DNA of 64,000 nt from Gemmatimonadota bacterium (GTDB lineage: Bacteria; Gemmatimonadota; Gemmatimonadetes; Palauibacterales; KS3-K002): positions 526,799-590,798 of the forward strand of contig CP070815.1 in the NCBI GenBank assembly GCA_020344215.1, written 5' to 3'. Positions 18,598 to 27,205 of this stretch are shown here, piece after piece. The notes under the pieces were generated by a model that was not told the DNA's origin, did no database searches, and saw only the letters and a list, made by a program, of their open reading frames with translations. How positions within the stretch are numbered: position 1 is the first letter of the stretch; the number at the start of each line of letters is the position of its first letter. Both the position numbers and the translations under genes were made by a program.

Positions 18598-19039
18598 ATG
18601 GCGCGCACACACTTCGAACAGAAACTGGACGACCTCACAGGGCGCCTCGTCGCCATGTCGCGCATGATCGAGGTGCTGATCGAGAAGGCGCTCGAGGCGC
18701 TGCGCGAGCGGGACGTCAGCAAGGCCGAGGCCGTAATACTCGGCGATCGCGCAGGAAATGCTGCGCGATGTCCTAGATTCCTTCGTGCAACATGACGCCG
18801 ATAAAGCTCGCAGCGTGCTGCAGCGCGACGATCGGGTGGATCGGCTGCACGAGTCGCACCTGCGGTCGATGATCACTATGATGATGGAGTCGCCCCGGCA
18901 AATCGGAGCGGCGTTGTCACTGATCCTGATAGGCCGTAACATCGAGCGTGTCGCCGATCTGGCCACGAACATCGGCGAGGATGTCGTATACCTGGTAGAG
19001 GGTAAGACGATTCGCCATCCCGCTGTGCCACACCGGTAG
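18598..19039 (+). pseudogene. phoU: phoU with internal deletion and frameshift
   Basis: The first part ([20 protein letters not shown] onward, 46 residues to AEAV) is a PhoU N-terminus. The second part, in the +1 frame from about 18740, reads [17 protein letters not shown] and continues through [21 protein letters not shown] to the stop at 19039. PhoU is normally about 220 residues with two three-helix repeats. Here roughly 75-80 residues are missing, including the first-repeat metal-binding ExxxD segment, and the halves are out of frame. It lies where phoU belongs at the end of a pst operon. Confidence 0.85.
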
Positions 19040-19070
19040 CGCCTGTTTGGCCGCTGCCACTCGTCAGTCA

Positions 19071-19102
19071 CAGCCGGCGACGTCGAGGTCGCCGGCTGTT
19101 TT
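19071..19102 (+). terminator. Intrinsic terminator of the former pst-phoU operon
   Basis: Perfect 11-bp stem CAGCCGGCGAC (19071-19081) / GTCGCCGGCTG (19088-19098), 6-nt loop, then TTTT. It follows the phoU remnant by about 30 nt and precedes the MscS gene. Confidence 0.8.
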
Positions 19103-19120
19103 GCCTTGGAGGGTAAAGAA

Positions 19121-20173
19121 ATGAACCTGACGTGGAGTGAGATTCAGGCGATCGCGATACCGGCGGCGATCGCAGTGCTCGGCTTCGTTGTCGGCCTCGT
19201 GGTGCGCAGGACGGTCATGCGCAAGCTGAGCAAAGTCGCCGACGCCACCCGCACGGTTGTCGATGATGTCGTGCTCGCCGCTGTCCACGGGCCGGTCGTC
19301 ATGTGGTTCATGATCGCCGGCCTCTACGCCGCGGTCCAGATTACCACGTTGCCCGAGCGGATCACTGCTCTGATCCAGCAGTTGCTGCTCATCCTGGTGA
19401 TCTTCTCGATCACCTGGGCAGTAGCGCGTATCGTGGCGGCGCTGGTGGAGAACGGGGCGAAGCGCGCACCGGAGACGCTGCCGGGCGCCACCCTGGTGAC
19501 CAACCTGGCCCGCATCACCGTGCTGGCGATCGGTATCCTGGTCATCCTTCAGACGCTCGGTATCTCGATAGCACCGATCATCACCGCCCTCGGGGTCGGG
19601 GGGTTGGCCGTGGCGTTGGCGCTACAGGACACGCTGGCGAATCTGTTCGCCGGAGTGCACATACTGGTGTCACGCCAGCTTCGACCGGGCGACTATGTGA
19701 AGTTAGATTCCGGTGAGGAAGGGTACGTGATGGACGTGACGTGGCGGCAGACGACGATCCGGCAGCTGCCTAACAACATAATCATCGTACCGAACAAGCA
19801 GATCGCCAGCACGATCACGACCAACTATCACCTCCCCGAGCAGGAGTTGTCGGTCTTGGTGCCGGTCGGTGTGCACTACGACAGCGACCTGGAGCATGTG
19901 GAGCGTGTCACGATCGAGGTGGCCAAACAGACGCTCGAGACGGTGGAAGGCGGTGTTCCGAGCTGGGAACCCTTCATCCGCTACGCGGCGTTCGCCGACT
20001 CGAGTATCAACTTCAACGTAATCTTGAGGGGACAGGAGTACGTGAGCCAGTACCTGCTGAAGCACGAGTTCATCAAGCGACTACATAAGCGATACGAAGA
20101 AGAGGGAATAGTGATTCCGTTCCCGATAAGAACGGTTGTGATGCAAGATGGTCTGAAGGTAGCCACCGGGTAG
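19121..20173 (+). CDS. Small-conductance mechanosensitive channel, MscS family
   Basis: 350 residues from the ATG at 19121, chosen because GGAGGG lies 7 nt upstream; an in-frame TTG at 19106 would absorb that site. Three to four helices lie in the first 165 residues, with the Gly/Ala-rich pore helix ([21 protein letters not shown]) following. The cytoplasmic beta domain ([20 protein letters not shown], then [16 protein letters not shown]) is diagnostic of MscS. It opens under membrane tension to release solutes after hypo-osmotic shock. It is separated from the phoU remnant by a terminator, so it has its own promoter. Confidence 0.93.
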   Translation: MNLTWSEIQAIAIPAAIAVLGFVVGLVVRRTVMRKLSKVADATRTVVDDVVLAAVHGPVVMWFMIAGLYAAVQITTLPERITALIQQLLLILVIFSITWAVARIVAALVENGAKRAPETLPGATLVTNLARITVLAIGILVILQTLGISIAPIITALGVGGLAVALALQDTLANLFAGVHILVSRQLRPGDYVKLDSGEEGYVMDVTWRQTTIRQLPNNIIIVPNKQIASTITTNYHLPEQELSVLVPVGVHYDSDLEHVERVTIEVAKQTLETVEGGVPSWEPFIRYAAFADSSINFNVILRGQEYVSQYLLKHEFIKRLHKRYEEEGIVIPFPIRTVVMQDGLKVATG

Positions 20174-20213
20174 GCTTGGAGCCGAGACGGTCACAGAAGC
20201 TGGACAAAAGGGG

Positions 20214-21758
20214 TCAGAAGGTAAGTCCGCTCCTCGTTACCTCCATCGCCAGCCCTTCCATCATCTCCAGACCGTAGCCCGTCCCGAGATCGATCGAGCG
20301 CGGTGAGTGCCACTCGAGCGGGTCGCCGGCCGTCTCGATGTGCAACGTAGCGAGACCGAGCCGGCGCTGGAACGGTGACTGCCGCAGGTGGAGCGCCTGG
20401 ATCTTGCGTGCCGGCACGATGTAGATCCTGCGGTTCCAGAGCCCCTCCCTGACGAGCACGTAGGTGCCGGCGCGAGCATGGCCCAGGTGACGGTAGTGGG
20501 CGTGGGCGAGCAACCAGGCGGGCAGGAGCGCCGCCGCCAGCAGGAGGCCCTCCGGGGTAGTGGCCAGCGTCAGTGCGGCGGTCGCCGCGATGACAACGAG
20601 CGCCCGGCGTATGAACAGCCGCCGCCGCGCACGCGGATGCGCAGGGCGCCACTCGACCGTCTTCCAGTCGAAGTCCGGGTACACCGTGTGCAGGTACTCG
20701 GTAAGCTCGCTCGTACGAATAATCGGCGCGAGTGTCTCCATCCGCTCGTCCGCCTTCACGCCCGGGCCGTAGCCGGCGGTCTGTACGCGGACCGAAGCCA
20801 GCTTCAGCCAGCGTCGCAGGATCGGCTCCTCGATCTGCACGTTCTGGACGCGGCTCCTGCGGAAGCCCTTCTCGCGCCGCGTGAGCAGCCCGTAGCTCAC
20901 CTGTAGCTCGTTTCCGAACTGCCTGAGGGTGAAATCGAAGTAGCGTATCACGCTGGCGAACACCGAGACCGCCCAGCCGGCCAGCCCGAAGAAGATGCCG
21001 AGCACAAAGACGCCGACGAAGAAGGCCCCCATGTCGTGCTGAATCGTCTCGACCAGACTCTGCACCGCAGCGCCGGATTCCACGTACTCAGGTGGCAGGA
21101 AGCGGCCGAGTATCCGGTCGGTGGGCATGAAGTTGAACAGGTAGTCGCCGCCGAGCAGTGCACCTACCAGGACCCCAGCGCGGTTGGATGTCGCTCCGGC
21201 GATGGCCAGCTGGAGTGGCGTTGCGCGATGCAGGGCGGATTCAGGCACCGGGTATGGCCCTACAGGCTGCTCCGGCAACGCCGCGGCTTCGCCCGCGACC
21301 GTCGGGGGCACGGCCTGCGGCGCCTGACGTGCCAGGCCGACAAGCCGCGCTCTCAAGCGGAGACCTTCTTCACGGCTGACGACGTGCAGCGTGGCTTCCG
21401 TCGCTTGGCCGCCGGCGGTCTCGATTCGGGCGGTCGTCACACGGAGGAGCTGCTGGAGAAGTCCGGCACGCAGGTCGACGTTCTGGATTCGGGAACGCGG
21501 GATCACACGTCTTTTCCGGAATAGCACACCGCGAGTGATGATCAAGCCGTCATCTGTGACGCGGTAGCGAAAGCGTAGATAGGAGAGAGTGATCCAGGCG
21601 GCGGCGACCAACGTGAAGCCGACTACGATGACGACGGCCGCGCCTCGCCCCAGCGATGCGGCGAACACGCCGATGATGAACGCGTAGAGAAGCTGGAACG
21701 CTCGCAGCAGTGGCGTGACCGGATGCAGCCGCGCCCAGCCGTTCGCTTCGTCAGACAC
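20214..21758 (-). CDS. PH-domain membrane protein, YdbT-like
   Basis: 514 residues. Several helix pairs alternate with bacterial PH-like (DUF304/bPH2) domains, each marked by a 'R...RIQNVDL...L.R..GLATLHIETAG' type pattern: VIPRSRIQNVDLRAGLLQQL, GFRRSRVQNVQIEEPILRR and IVPARKIQALHLRQSPFQRR. These three repeats match YdbT-type proteins. The GTG start at 21758 overlaps the stop of the YdbS-like gene by 8 nt, so the two form a coupled pair. In Bacillus, YdbS/YdbT contribute to resistance to antimicrobial compounds; the role here is not established. Confidence 0.82.
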   Translation of the reverse strand: MSDEANGWARLHPVTPLLRAFQLLYAFIIGVFAASLGRGAAVVIVVGFTLVAAAWITLSYLRFRYRVTDDGLIITRGVLFRKRRVIPRSRIQNVDLRAGLLQQLLRVTTARIETAGGQATEATLHVVSREEGLRLRARLVGLARQAPQAVPPTVAGEAAALPEQPVGPYPVPESALHRATPLQLAIAGATSNRAGVLVGALLGGDYLFNFMPTDRILGRFLPPEYVESGAAVQSLVETIQHDMGAFFVGVFVLGIFFGLAGWAVSVFASVIRYFDFTLRQFGNELQVSYGLLTRREKGFRRSRVQNVQIEEPILRRWLKLASVRVQTAGYGPGVKADERMETLAPIIRTSELTEYLHTVYPDFDWKTVEWRPAHPRARRRLFIRRALVVIAATAALTLATTPEGLLLAAALLPAWLLAHAHYRHLGHARAGTYVLVREGLWNRRIYIVPARKIQALHLRQSPFQRRLGLATLHIETAGDPLEWHSPRSIDLGTGYGLEMMEGLAMEVTRSGLTF

Positions 21759-22224
21759 GGTCGTCGAGTTCCTCAAGTCGCGCGAGATCCTCACGCAGTC
21801 GCTCTGCCTCCTCGGCGGCGAGCCCGGGTATCTCGGCATCGGCGCCGCGGGTGCCTGCCGTGTAGATGATCAGGGAGTTGAGCCCCAGCCAGCGCTGCAA
21901 CGGTGAAGAGCGAGTGTCCACGTGCTGGATGCGCACCCGCGGTATGAGCGAGCGCGACCGCCACAAGACTCCCTTTACGATCAAGACACGATCGGCCTCG
22001 ACCTGCCATCGCCAGAAGCGGTAACGGAGGCCCGGCCACAGTACGGAGAACCCGATAAGCGGAAGCGCGGCGAGGCCGGCGATGACGCCCGGGGCGAGGA
22101 GCCGGATGCCCTCGGGTGCAAGGACCACACCTTCAACGAGGCCGGCTATCGCGGTCAGCGGCAGCGCGAAGACTAGGCCGGTGAGCCTCCAGACGGTCGT
22201 TACGCGCTGGTCGAGTGGGTTCAA
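21751..22224 (-). CDS. PH-domain membrane protein, YdbS-like
   Basis: 157 residues with two N-terminal helices (about 14-35 and 43-63) and one bPH2 domain. LIPRVRIQHVDTRSSPLQRW, then LNSLIIYTAGTRGADAEIPG, is the domain signature shared with each repeat of the downstream partner. The start is a TTG at 22224 preceded by GGGGGG with short spacing; no in-frame ATG is available nearby. It is the first gene of the two-gene YdbS-YdbT operon. Confidence 0.8.
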   Translation of the reverse strand: MNPLDQRVTTVWRLTGLVFALPLTAIAGLVEGVVLAPEGIRLLAPGVIAGLAALPLIGFSVLWPGLRYRFWRWQVEADRVLIVKGVLWRSRSLIPRVRIQHVDTRSSPLQRWLGLNSLIIYTAGTRGADAEIPGLAAEEAERLREDLARLEELDDRV

Positions 22225-22320
22225 TCATCCCCCCGGTCACGAGGTAGCGCGGGCACCTGGTCGACCCCGAAAGATGCATCGGTCGGCGCGCTGCCGCGAA
22301 CGTTCTATCGGCTGTATTCC

Positions 22321-24054
22321 CTAGTAAGCGCGACCGACTATCCGGTAGCCGGTTTCTTGGACCGGTAACAGGTGGATGCGAACCGAGCGGGGACGAGGTG
22401 AGCCGGCCTGAGGGATCGCCCTGAGCTCGAGCTTGGCCATTTGCTCCTCTAGCGGCCTGCCACGGAATTCCTGCCAGAAATCTGAAGTGGTGGGAAGGGG
22501 TGGGAGCTCGAGCTCGCCATCTCCGCCGTCCGCTATTCGAGACTCCATCACGCCCTCGACCTCGGCCCCGGCGGCCGGGAACTCGAAACGCATCTCATAG
22601 CGGCGTCCGCTCGCCGGGACGACGCCTTCGGCGACAGCCAGGTCGCGGAACGTGAGGACCGGCGCGCCGGGTGAGCCGCCGACGCTCGGTTCTTCCAGCG
22701 GGGTCACCCTGGAATGCCAATACTCGACCGTGAGGTCGCGGCGGCCGATGATCGCCTGGACCAGAGCTTCCTCCGCCAGCGGGCTGCTGAGCCGACCGGC
22801 AGAGACGGCCGCGCGGATCTGCTCCTCGTCGAAGCTCGCCACCAGTTTGGCGCCCCAATAGCCGTCTCGGATCGTGCGATTCTGGAAGGCGGGGTTCGGA
22901 TAGTTGCTCCTCCAGCTGCCGGGGTCGAACAGGTCCGTCGAGTAGAAGCCGATCGATGGGTGCTCCGGTTCATGGGAGTAGCGCTCCCAGCTGCTGGCAT
23001 AGATGCCGGCGGTGAACAAGCGGGCGCTGATCGCGCCGAGATCGAGATCGTATTCAACGCCGTCGCGCGGGGCGTTGGGAGCGATCCCTGCGCTTCCCAG
23101 GCTGGAGCCGAAGTCGATCAGGCAGTGCACTACTCTAAGTTGGCCGTCTTCCTCGACAACGATGTCGAGGGAGTTCTGCTGCTTGGCGTCGAGGTGGTTA
23201 AGCCACGCGGCCATGACGTACATACCGCGCAGCTCGCGGAGGTGCTCGTGCGGGATGGTGTCTGCCGGATCGTCCTTGCGCGTTCCCTCGTAGTTGAACG
23301 GGCCGATCCCTCCCGGCATGATCTGGCTGGCTACCGCTCGGATACGGCCGCTGGGGCGCTTAGCTAGGCCTGCCAGCATCTCCTGCAGGTCCTCATCGCT
23401 GATCGGATGCACCCGGCCCAGCCGGTCCTCGAACGCCAGCGATTCACCGGCACGGGCCATGGGCGGATCCAATTCCACGATGTATACCGCGGGCACGTGG
23501 TAACCGGCCGCGTAGAACAGGCGCGAGGTTATCGCCTCGGCCGCGGTCATCAGCTCGTCGTAGCCCGGTGGGTCGAACTTGATCAAGTAGACACCGCCCG
23601 TTGCGTCACGGATCAAGTAGCCAGGAGTGATACCCCGCACCTTGGCGCCAAATACCGTCCAGTGCCCACTGGTGTCGGGTGGGACGCCGTAGGCAGGTCC
23701 ACGTGCAACCTCGGCGGCCGTCATCCGCCGGCTCCCGTTTCTGTGTGTGAACCAGCTGGAGTTCACAATATCGTCTTCGGCGGTCGGGTTGTAGGCCTCG
23801 ACCTTGTTACCGAGCCACGAGCGCAGCGCACGGGGCGGAATGAAGACGTAGGTGAGCGGCTTGCGGATGCTCTGCTCGAAGAAATCGACCGTGACGTCGG
23901 GGTCCCGTTCCCCGGGCGCCTCGGCGAGCGTAGCGACTTCAGGGCTCGGCGCGGTCGTCGTGTTGACCACGGCCACACGGTTCTTGGCGCACGACGCCAG
24001 CACGAGCACGCACGCGGCGGAAACGATGGTGGGTATAAAGCCCGATCGCCGCAT
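22321..24054 (-). CDS. Exported lipoprotein with protein-kinase-like catalytic motifs
   Basis: 577 residues. The signal ends in a good lipobox (VLASC, Cys22). The region about 130-345 carries, in order, features like those of the protein-kinase superfamily: a Lys in a beta strand (YLIKF, Lys159), a helix Glu (Glu173), H-x-D-x-K-x-x-N (HLDAKQQN; His287, Asp289, Lys291, Asn294) and DFG (IDFG; Asp314). Order and spacing fit an ATP-dependent phosphotransferase fold, yet the protein should be outside the cytoplasm. The C-terminal 200 residues are unassigned. Its ATG overlaps the stop of the outer-membrane barrel gene by one base (TGATG), so the two are coupled. I do not recognise a named family; HipA, CotH or Fam20-type relatives are alternatives. 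Confidence 0.65.
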   Translation of the reverse strand: MRRSGFIPTIVSAACVLVLASCAKNRVAVVNTTTAPSPEVATLAEAPGERDPDVTVDFFEQSIRKPLTYVFIPPRALRSWLGNKVEAYNPTAEDDIVNSSWFTHRNGSRRMTAAEVARGPAYGVPPDTSGHWTVFGAKVRGITPGYLIRDATGGVYLIKFDPPGYDELMTAAEAITSRLFYAAGYHVPAVYIVELDPPMARAGESLAFEDRLGRVHPISDEDLQEMLAGLAKRPSGRIRAVASQIMPGGIGPFNYEGTRKDDPADTIPHEHLRELRGMYVMAAWLNHLDAKQQNSLDIVVEEDGQLRVVHCLIDFGSSLGSAGIAPNAPRDGVEYDLDLGAISARLFTAGIYASSWERYSHEPEHPSIGFYSTDLFDPGSWRSNYPNPAFQNRTIRDGYWGAKLVASFDEEQIRAAVSAGRLSSPLAEEALVQAIIGRRDLTVEYWHSRVTPLEEPSVGGSPGAPVLTFRDLAVAEGVVPASGRRYEMRFEFPAAGAEVEGVMESRIADGGDGELELPPLPTTSDFWQEFRGRPLEEQMAKLELRAIPQAGSPRPRSVRIHLLPVQETGYRIVGRAY

Positions 24055-25412
24055 CAGTAGCCTGCCAGGAAGGTGAAGTTGACTCGGAGACCCTCGTCAC
24101 CGCCGGCGAACTCCAAACGGGCGCCGGACCCGGTCAGGGTGATCGTGCTGAGCGCGATGCCCAGGCTCGGCCTCAGGCGGCCGAATGTGAAATCATCCGC
24201 CAGGTTGTGGGCGACCATGCCGCCGTGCAGGAAGATGGAGGCGGCCAGTAAGGATGTCTCGCGCGGGCCCAGCCAGATACGGTACGAATACTCCACCCGC
24301 CCCAGGATCAGGTCGCGATCACGAAACCTCCCGGTCCGGTAAGCGGGAGCCGATGGGGTGCCACCGAGCCGCGCCAGACGGTAGAACGGGATCTCGCCCT
24401 CCCCGCTGGGCCGAGCGGTCTGGTAGCCGATCTCCAGTGCCAGGCTTCGCGTGTCGTGGTGGAACGGGATGACGGCTCCGACGCTCGCCTCGATCTCGGC
24501 GAAATCCGCCGCCCCCTCGGAGGCGCTCTCGTTCCAGCGCAAACCGAGGCGCAGCCACCGCCGTCCGGGCAGCAGACCGGGGTCGCGTGTGAACCACTCG
24601 GCGTGGCCGCCCACCGAGATGTAGCGATCGGTGGCTCCGAAGCGGGGGACCTCTTCAGGTTCGAAGATCGAATCGACATCGGGGAGACGCGCGTTGTTGC
24701 CCGGCGCGGTCTCGACCTCGGACCAGTCGGAGCTCAGTCTCAGTACGGTACTCCGCGTCGCTGCGAGGCCGAGTTCCGCGCCCACGAGCTGCTGGTCCAG
24801 CTCGTAGTCGGAGCGATCTTCCTCCCGGCTGTCGTGGCCGATCCCGGAAAACTCATCCTGGTGCCGGTGATTCATCGAGCCAACAGCGTTGGCGGCGAAG
24901 TTCTGGGGCTGACCTGGCACGAGGGCTTCGGGACCGTAGCCGGCCCGCACCAGGAAACGCCAGTACCCCTTGAAGGTCACGCCGCCACGTACGTGCGCCC
25001 AGGCCGCGCGGTCGATACTCGGTTGCCCGAGCAATAGGGCGACCCCGGTTCCGGAGCCCGTTCCCAGGGCCGCGACTGTAGGATAGACCGACCTTCTGTT
25101 CAGCTCCTGGTTGACGTATCCGATCCACCGAAGCAGGCGAGTGTCATCCGCTACCTGAGACGCCTGTTCAAGTCCCAACACCAACAAGTACAACGGCGCC
25201 GTTATCACCTTGAATGGGAATTCCGCGACATCCCAGCCGTCGACGCTGGGGGTCCCTCGCTCGATGACAACGATCGAGTCCGCATCGATCTCCTGAGCGC
25301 GCGCAGCAGCCGGGAGAACGAGTATCAGTGTTAGTATGAGTCCCGGGATGTAGGCGAAGAGCCTTCGCAGCGGGCGCTTCACACGCGATGGGGATCCGTG
25401 AGCAGCTCTCAT
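24054..25412 (-). CDS. Outer-membrane beta-barrel protein
   Basis: 452 residues. A long signal peptide with an Arg-rich n-region ends at ARAQ (about 40). The rest is rich in alternating aromatic/polar strands (VRGGVTFKGYWRFLVRAGYG, RRWLRLGLRWNESAS, ILGRVEYSYRIWLGPRE) and ends in an aromatic-rich strand (LRVNFTFLAGY), as expected for a barrel inserted by the BAM machinery. The pattern RLGGTPSAPAYRTGRFRDRD resembles the surface-antigen (Omp85-like) barrels. It is the upstream partner of the kinase-like lipoprotein gene. Function is unknown. Confidence 0.72.
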   Translation of the reverse strand: MRAAHGSPSRVKRPLRRLFAYIPGLILTLILVLPAAARAQEIDADSIVVIERGTPSVDGWDVAEFPFKVITAPLYLLVLGLEQASQVADDTRLLRWIGYVNQELNRRSVYPTVAALGTGSGTGVALLLGQPSIDRAAWAHVRGGVTFKGYWRFLVRAGYGPEALVPGQPQNFAANAVGSMNHRHQDEFSGIGHDSREEDRSDYELDQQLVGAELGLAATRSTVLRLSSDWSEVETAPGNNARLPDVDSIFEPEEVPRFGATDRYISVGGHAEWFTRDPGLLPGRRWLRLGLRWNESASEGAADFAEIEASVGAVIPFHHDTRSLALEIGYQTARPSGEGEIPFYRLARLGGTPSAPAYRTGRFRDRDLILGRVEYSYRIWLGPRETSLLAASIFLHGGMVAHNLADDFTFGRLRPSLGIALSTITLTGSGARLEFAGGDEGLRVNFTFLAGY

Positions 25413-25536
25413 GACTAGCTAACGGCGCTCCTCAGATCTCCTGGAGGGGTTCCATGCAACTGGTCGTACAACATAGCGCCGCGTTTGCCCAGCGGCCACA
25501 GTCGATAGACTAGGGTAGCCGGGGGATCACAGAGCG

Positions 25537-25716
25537 ATGGCGACGATTACCCTCGCTTTAGCGAAACAGGGGTTGCAGGCGGAAGGAGCCGGGGCGTATG
25601 TGGGGGAGCTCTATCTAGCCGATATCAGCGTACCGCGGTCGCTCTACTCCGAGCCGAGTCTGAGGCTTGAGGCCACAGCGATCTTCGCCAAGAGCGATAT
25701 CGTCCGCCTCAGATGA
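25537..25716 (+). pseudogene. C-terminal fragment of NAD(P)H-hydrate epimerase (YjeF N-domain)
   Basis: 59 codons: ATITLALAKQGLQ, then GAYVGELYLADISVPRSLY and IFAKSDIVRL-stop. This is the last third of the YjeF_N domain, which epimerises damaged NAD(P)HX; the full domain is about 210-230 residues and its Rossmann core and substrate Asp are absent. No ribosome-binding site precedes the first ATG. The fragment sits directly upstream of another broken gene, so it is best read as a truncated relic. Confidence 0.75.
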
Positions 25717-25757
25717 AATGACATGAGTGGTCTTCGCTTGAATCAGCGGAGGGAATC

Positions 25758-26982
25758 ATGAACGCCGATGTGATCGTCATCGGAAGCGGCCAGACAGGTG
25801 TCCCGCTCGCCGCTCGACTCGCCGAAGCCGGCAGGGAAGTCATCATAGTCGAAGCCGGCCATCTGGGCGGTACGTGTGTCAACGTCGGTTGCACGCCGAC
25901 CAAGACGATGGTGGCCAGCGCGCGGCTCGCCGCGATCGTCGATCGCAAGGACGCCATCGTGCAGCAGTGGCGGAAGGGGGTGGGCAGGCGGCTCGAGCGC
26001 GCCGGCGGAAAGCTGAAGCTGATCGAGGGCCAGGCACGCTTCGTCGGCGAGCGGGAGGTCGAGGTGAACGGCGAGCGCCACCGCGCCGAGACGCTGATCG
26101 TGAACGTGGGAGCCCGGCCACACGTGCCGCCGGTGGCGGGTCTGGGCGGCGTCGAATGGCTTGACAGCTCGAGCATCATGGACGTGCGGGAGCCACCCGA
26201 GCACTTGGTGGTGATGGGCGGTGGCTATATCGCTTGCGAGTTCGGCCAGATGTTCCGGCGCTTCGGCTCTAACGTGACGATCATGCAGCGGGGCAGGCAT
26301 CTGCTGCCGCGCGAGGACACCGAGGTCTGCGAGGCCATCGAAGAGGTCTTCCGCTCGGAAGGGATCGTGGCGGTGCTCGGTGCCGAAGTCGTGGAGGTCG
26401 AGAAGGGCGACGGGGAAGTGGTCGTGCGCTGCGGCGGGGATCGCGCTGGACGGCCGGGGATTCATCGAGGTGTACGACGCCTATCGCACCAGTGCGGAGG
26501 GCGTATACGCCGTAGGCGACTGTAACGGTGGCCCGCAGTTCACCCATAGCGCGTGGGACGACCACCGCATCCTCTACGATATACTGATGGGTCGCCGGAC
26601 AGGCGGGCGCGGCGGCCGCATCACGCCGAGTACCGTGTTCACCGATCCACAGGTGGCGCGCGCTGGGCTGACGGAGCGGGAGGCTAAGGCTCAGGGCATC
26701 GAGCACGAGGTAGCGACAATGCCGTTCGGGCACATCGCCTGCGCCATCGAGATGGATGAGACAGCGGGGGTCATGAAAGTGCTGGTCGACCCGAAGACGG
26801 AACGAGTCCTGGGCGCCGCCATCGTCGGCTATGAAGCTGGTGAGCTCATCCACAGCTTCCTGATGCTGATGATGGCCGGAGCACCGGCCCGGGCCATGGT
26901 CGAAGCCCAGATGGTTCACCCCGCCCTGGCTGAAGGTCTGCAGACAATGGTGATGAAGCTGGAGCGCTATCGCCTGAAATAG
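25758..26982 (+). pseudogene. Mercuric-reductase-like flavoprotein disulfide reductase, broken in frame
   Basis: The first frame (25758 to about 26443) gives the FAD-binding N-terminus (VIVIGSGQTGVPLA), the redox pair in GGTCVNVGCTPTK (Cys39, Cys44) and the NAD-binding loop (VVMGGGYIACEFG). At about 26443-26445 the frame shifts by +1 and resumes at AAGIALDGRGFIEV, followed by GVYAVGDCNGG and the dimerisation domain to 26982. Intact relatives have about 25 more residues here (the ATGRRPN segment), so the lesion is a small deletion with a frameshift. GGAGG precedes the ATG. Unless the frame is a sequencing error, no full enzyme is made. Mercuric specificity is not supported: no N-terminal metal domain or C-terminal CC pair is seen. 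Confidence 0.8.
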
Positions 26983-26988
26983 CGACGC

Positions 26989-27025
26989 ACCCCGCCGCGG
27001 CGCCTCGAACGGCCGTCGGCGGGGT
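26989..27025 (+). terminator. Hairpin after the broken flavoprotein gene
   Basis: Perfect 9-bp arms ACCCCGCCG / CGGCGGGGT separated by 19 nt, directly after the stop. No U-tract follows, so intrinsic termination is uncertain. Confidence 0.35.
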
Positions 27026-27048
27026 CGGCAGGCGGCGGCTGGAAAGTG

Positions 27049-27120
27049 CTAGATCTTACGTTCCAGCCACTCCAGGACCTTGACGATCACCCGCAGTATA
27101 GGCTTGAGAATCCTCAGCAT
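27049..27120 (-). CDS. Putative 23-residue basic amphipathic peptide
   Basis: ATG at 27120 preceded by AGGGGG with 6-nt spacing; stop TAG at 27049-27051. The product, MLRILKPILRVIVKVLEWL plus ERKI, is almost entirely Leu/Ile/Val with Lys/Arg at i, i+3/4 positions, as in a membrane-active or membrane-anchored helix. It lies 85 nt downstream of surE on the same strand, and an 11-bp hairpin with one bulge (27133-27154, centred on TACGTA) lies just upstream. It could be a type I toxin-like peptide or a small membrane protein; expression is unproven. Confidence 0.4.
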   Translation of the reverse strand: MLRILKPILRVIVKVLEWLERKI

Positions 27121-27205
27121 AGTTGTCCCCCTCGCTTCCCTCTCCTACGTAGGGAGGGCGGCGCCGGTTTCGATGGACCAGGCGGCGGCGCCGGGTCCGA
27201 GGTGC

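Noticed and set aside
18202..19071. Minus-strand open frame across the pst-phoU remnant
   Set aside because: The plus strand carries PstS, PstB and PhoU homology in the same interval; the minus frame is Ser/Arg-rich noise.
25758..26982. Mercuric reductase and a mer operon
   Set aside because: The reductase-like sequence lacks the N-terminal HMA domain and C-terminal Cys pair, and no merR, merT or merP is nearby; only the general flavoprotein family is supported.
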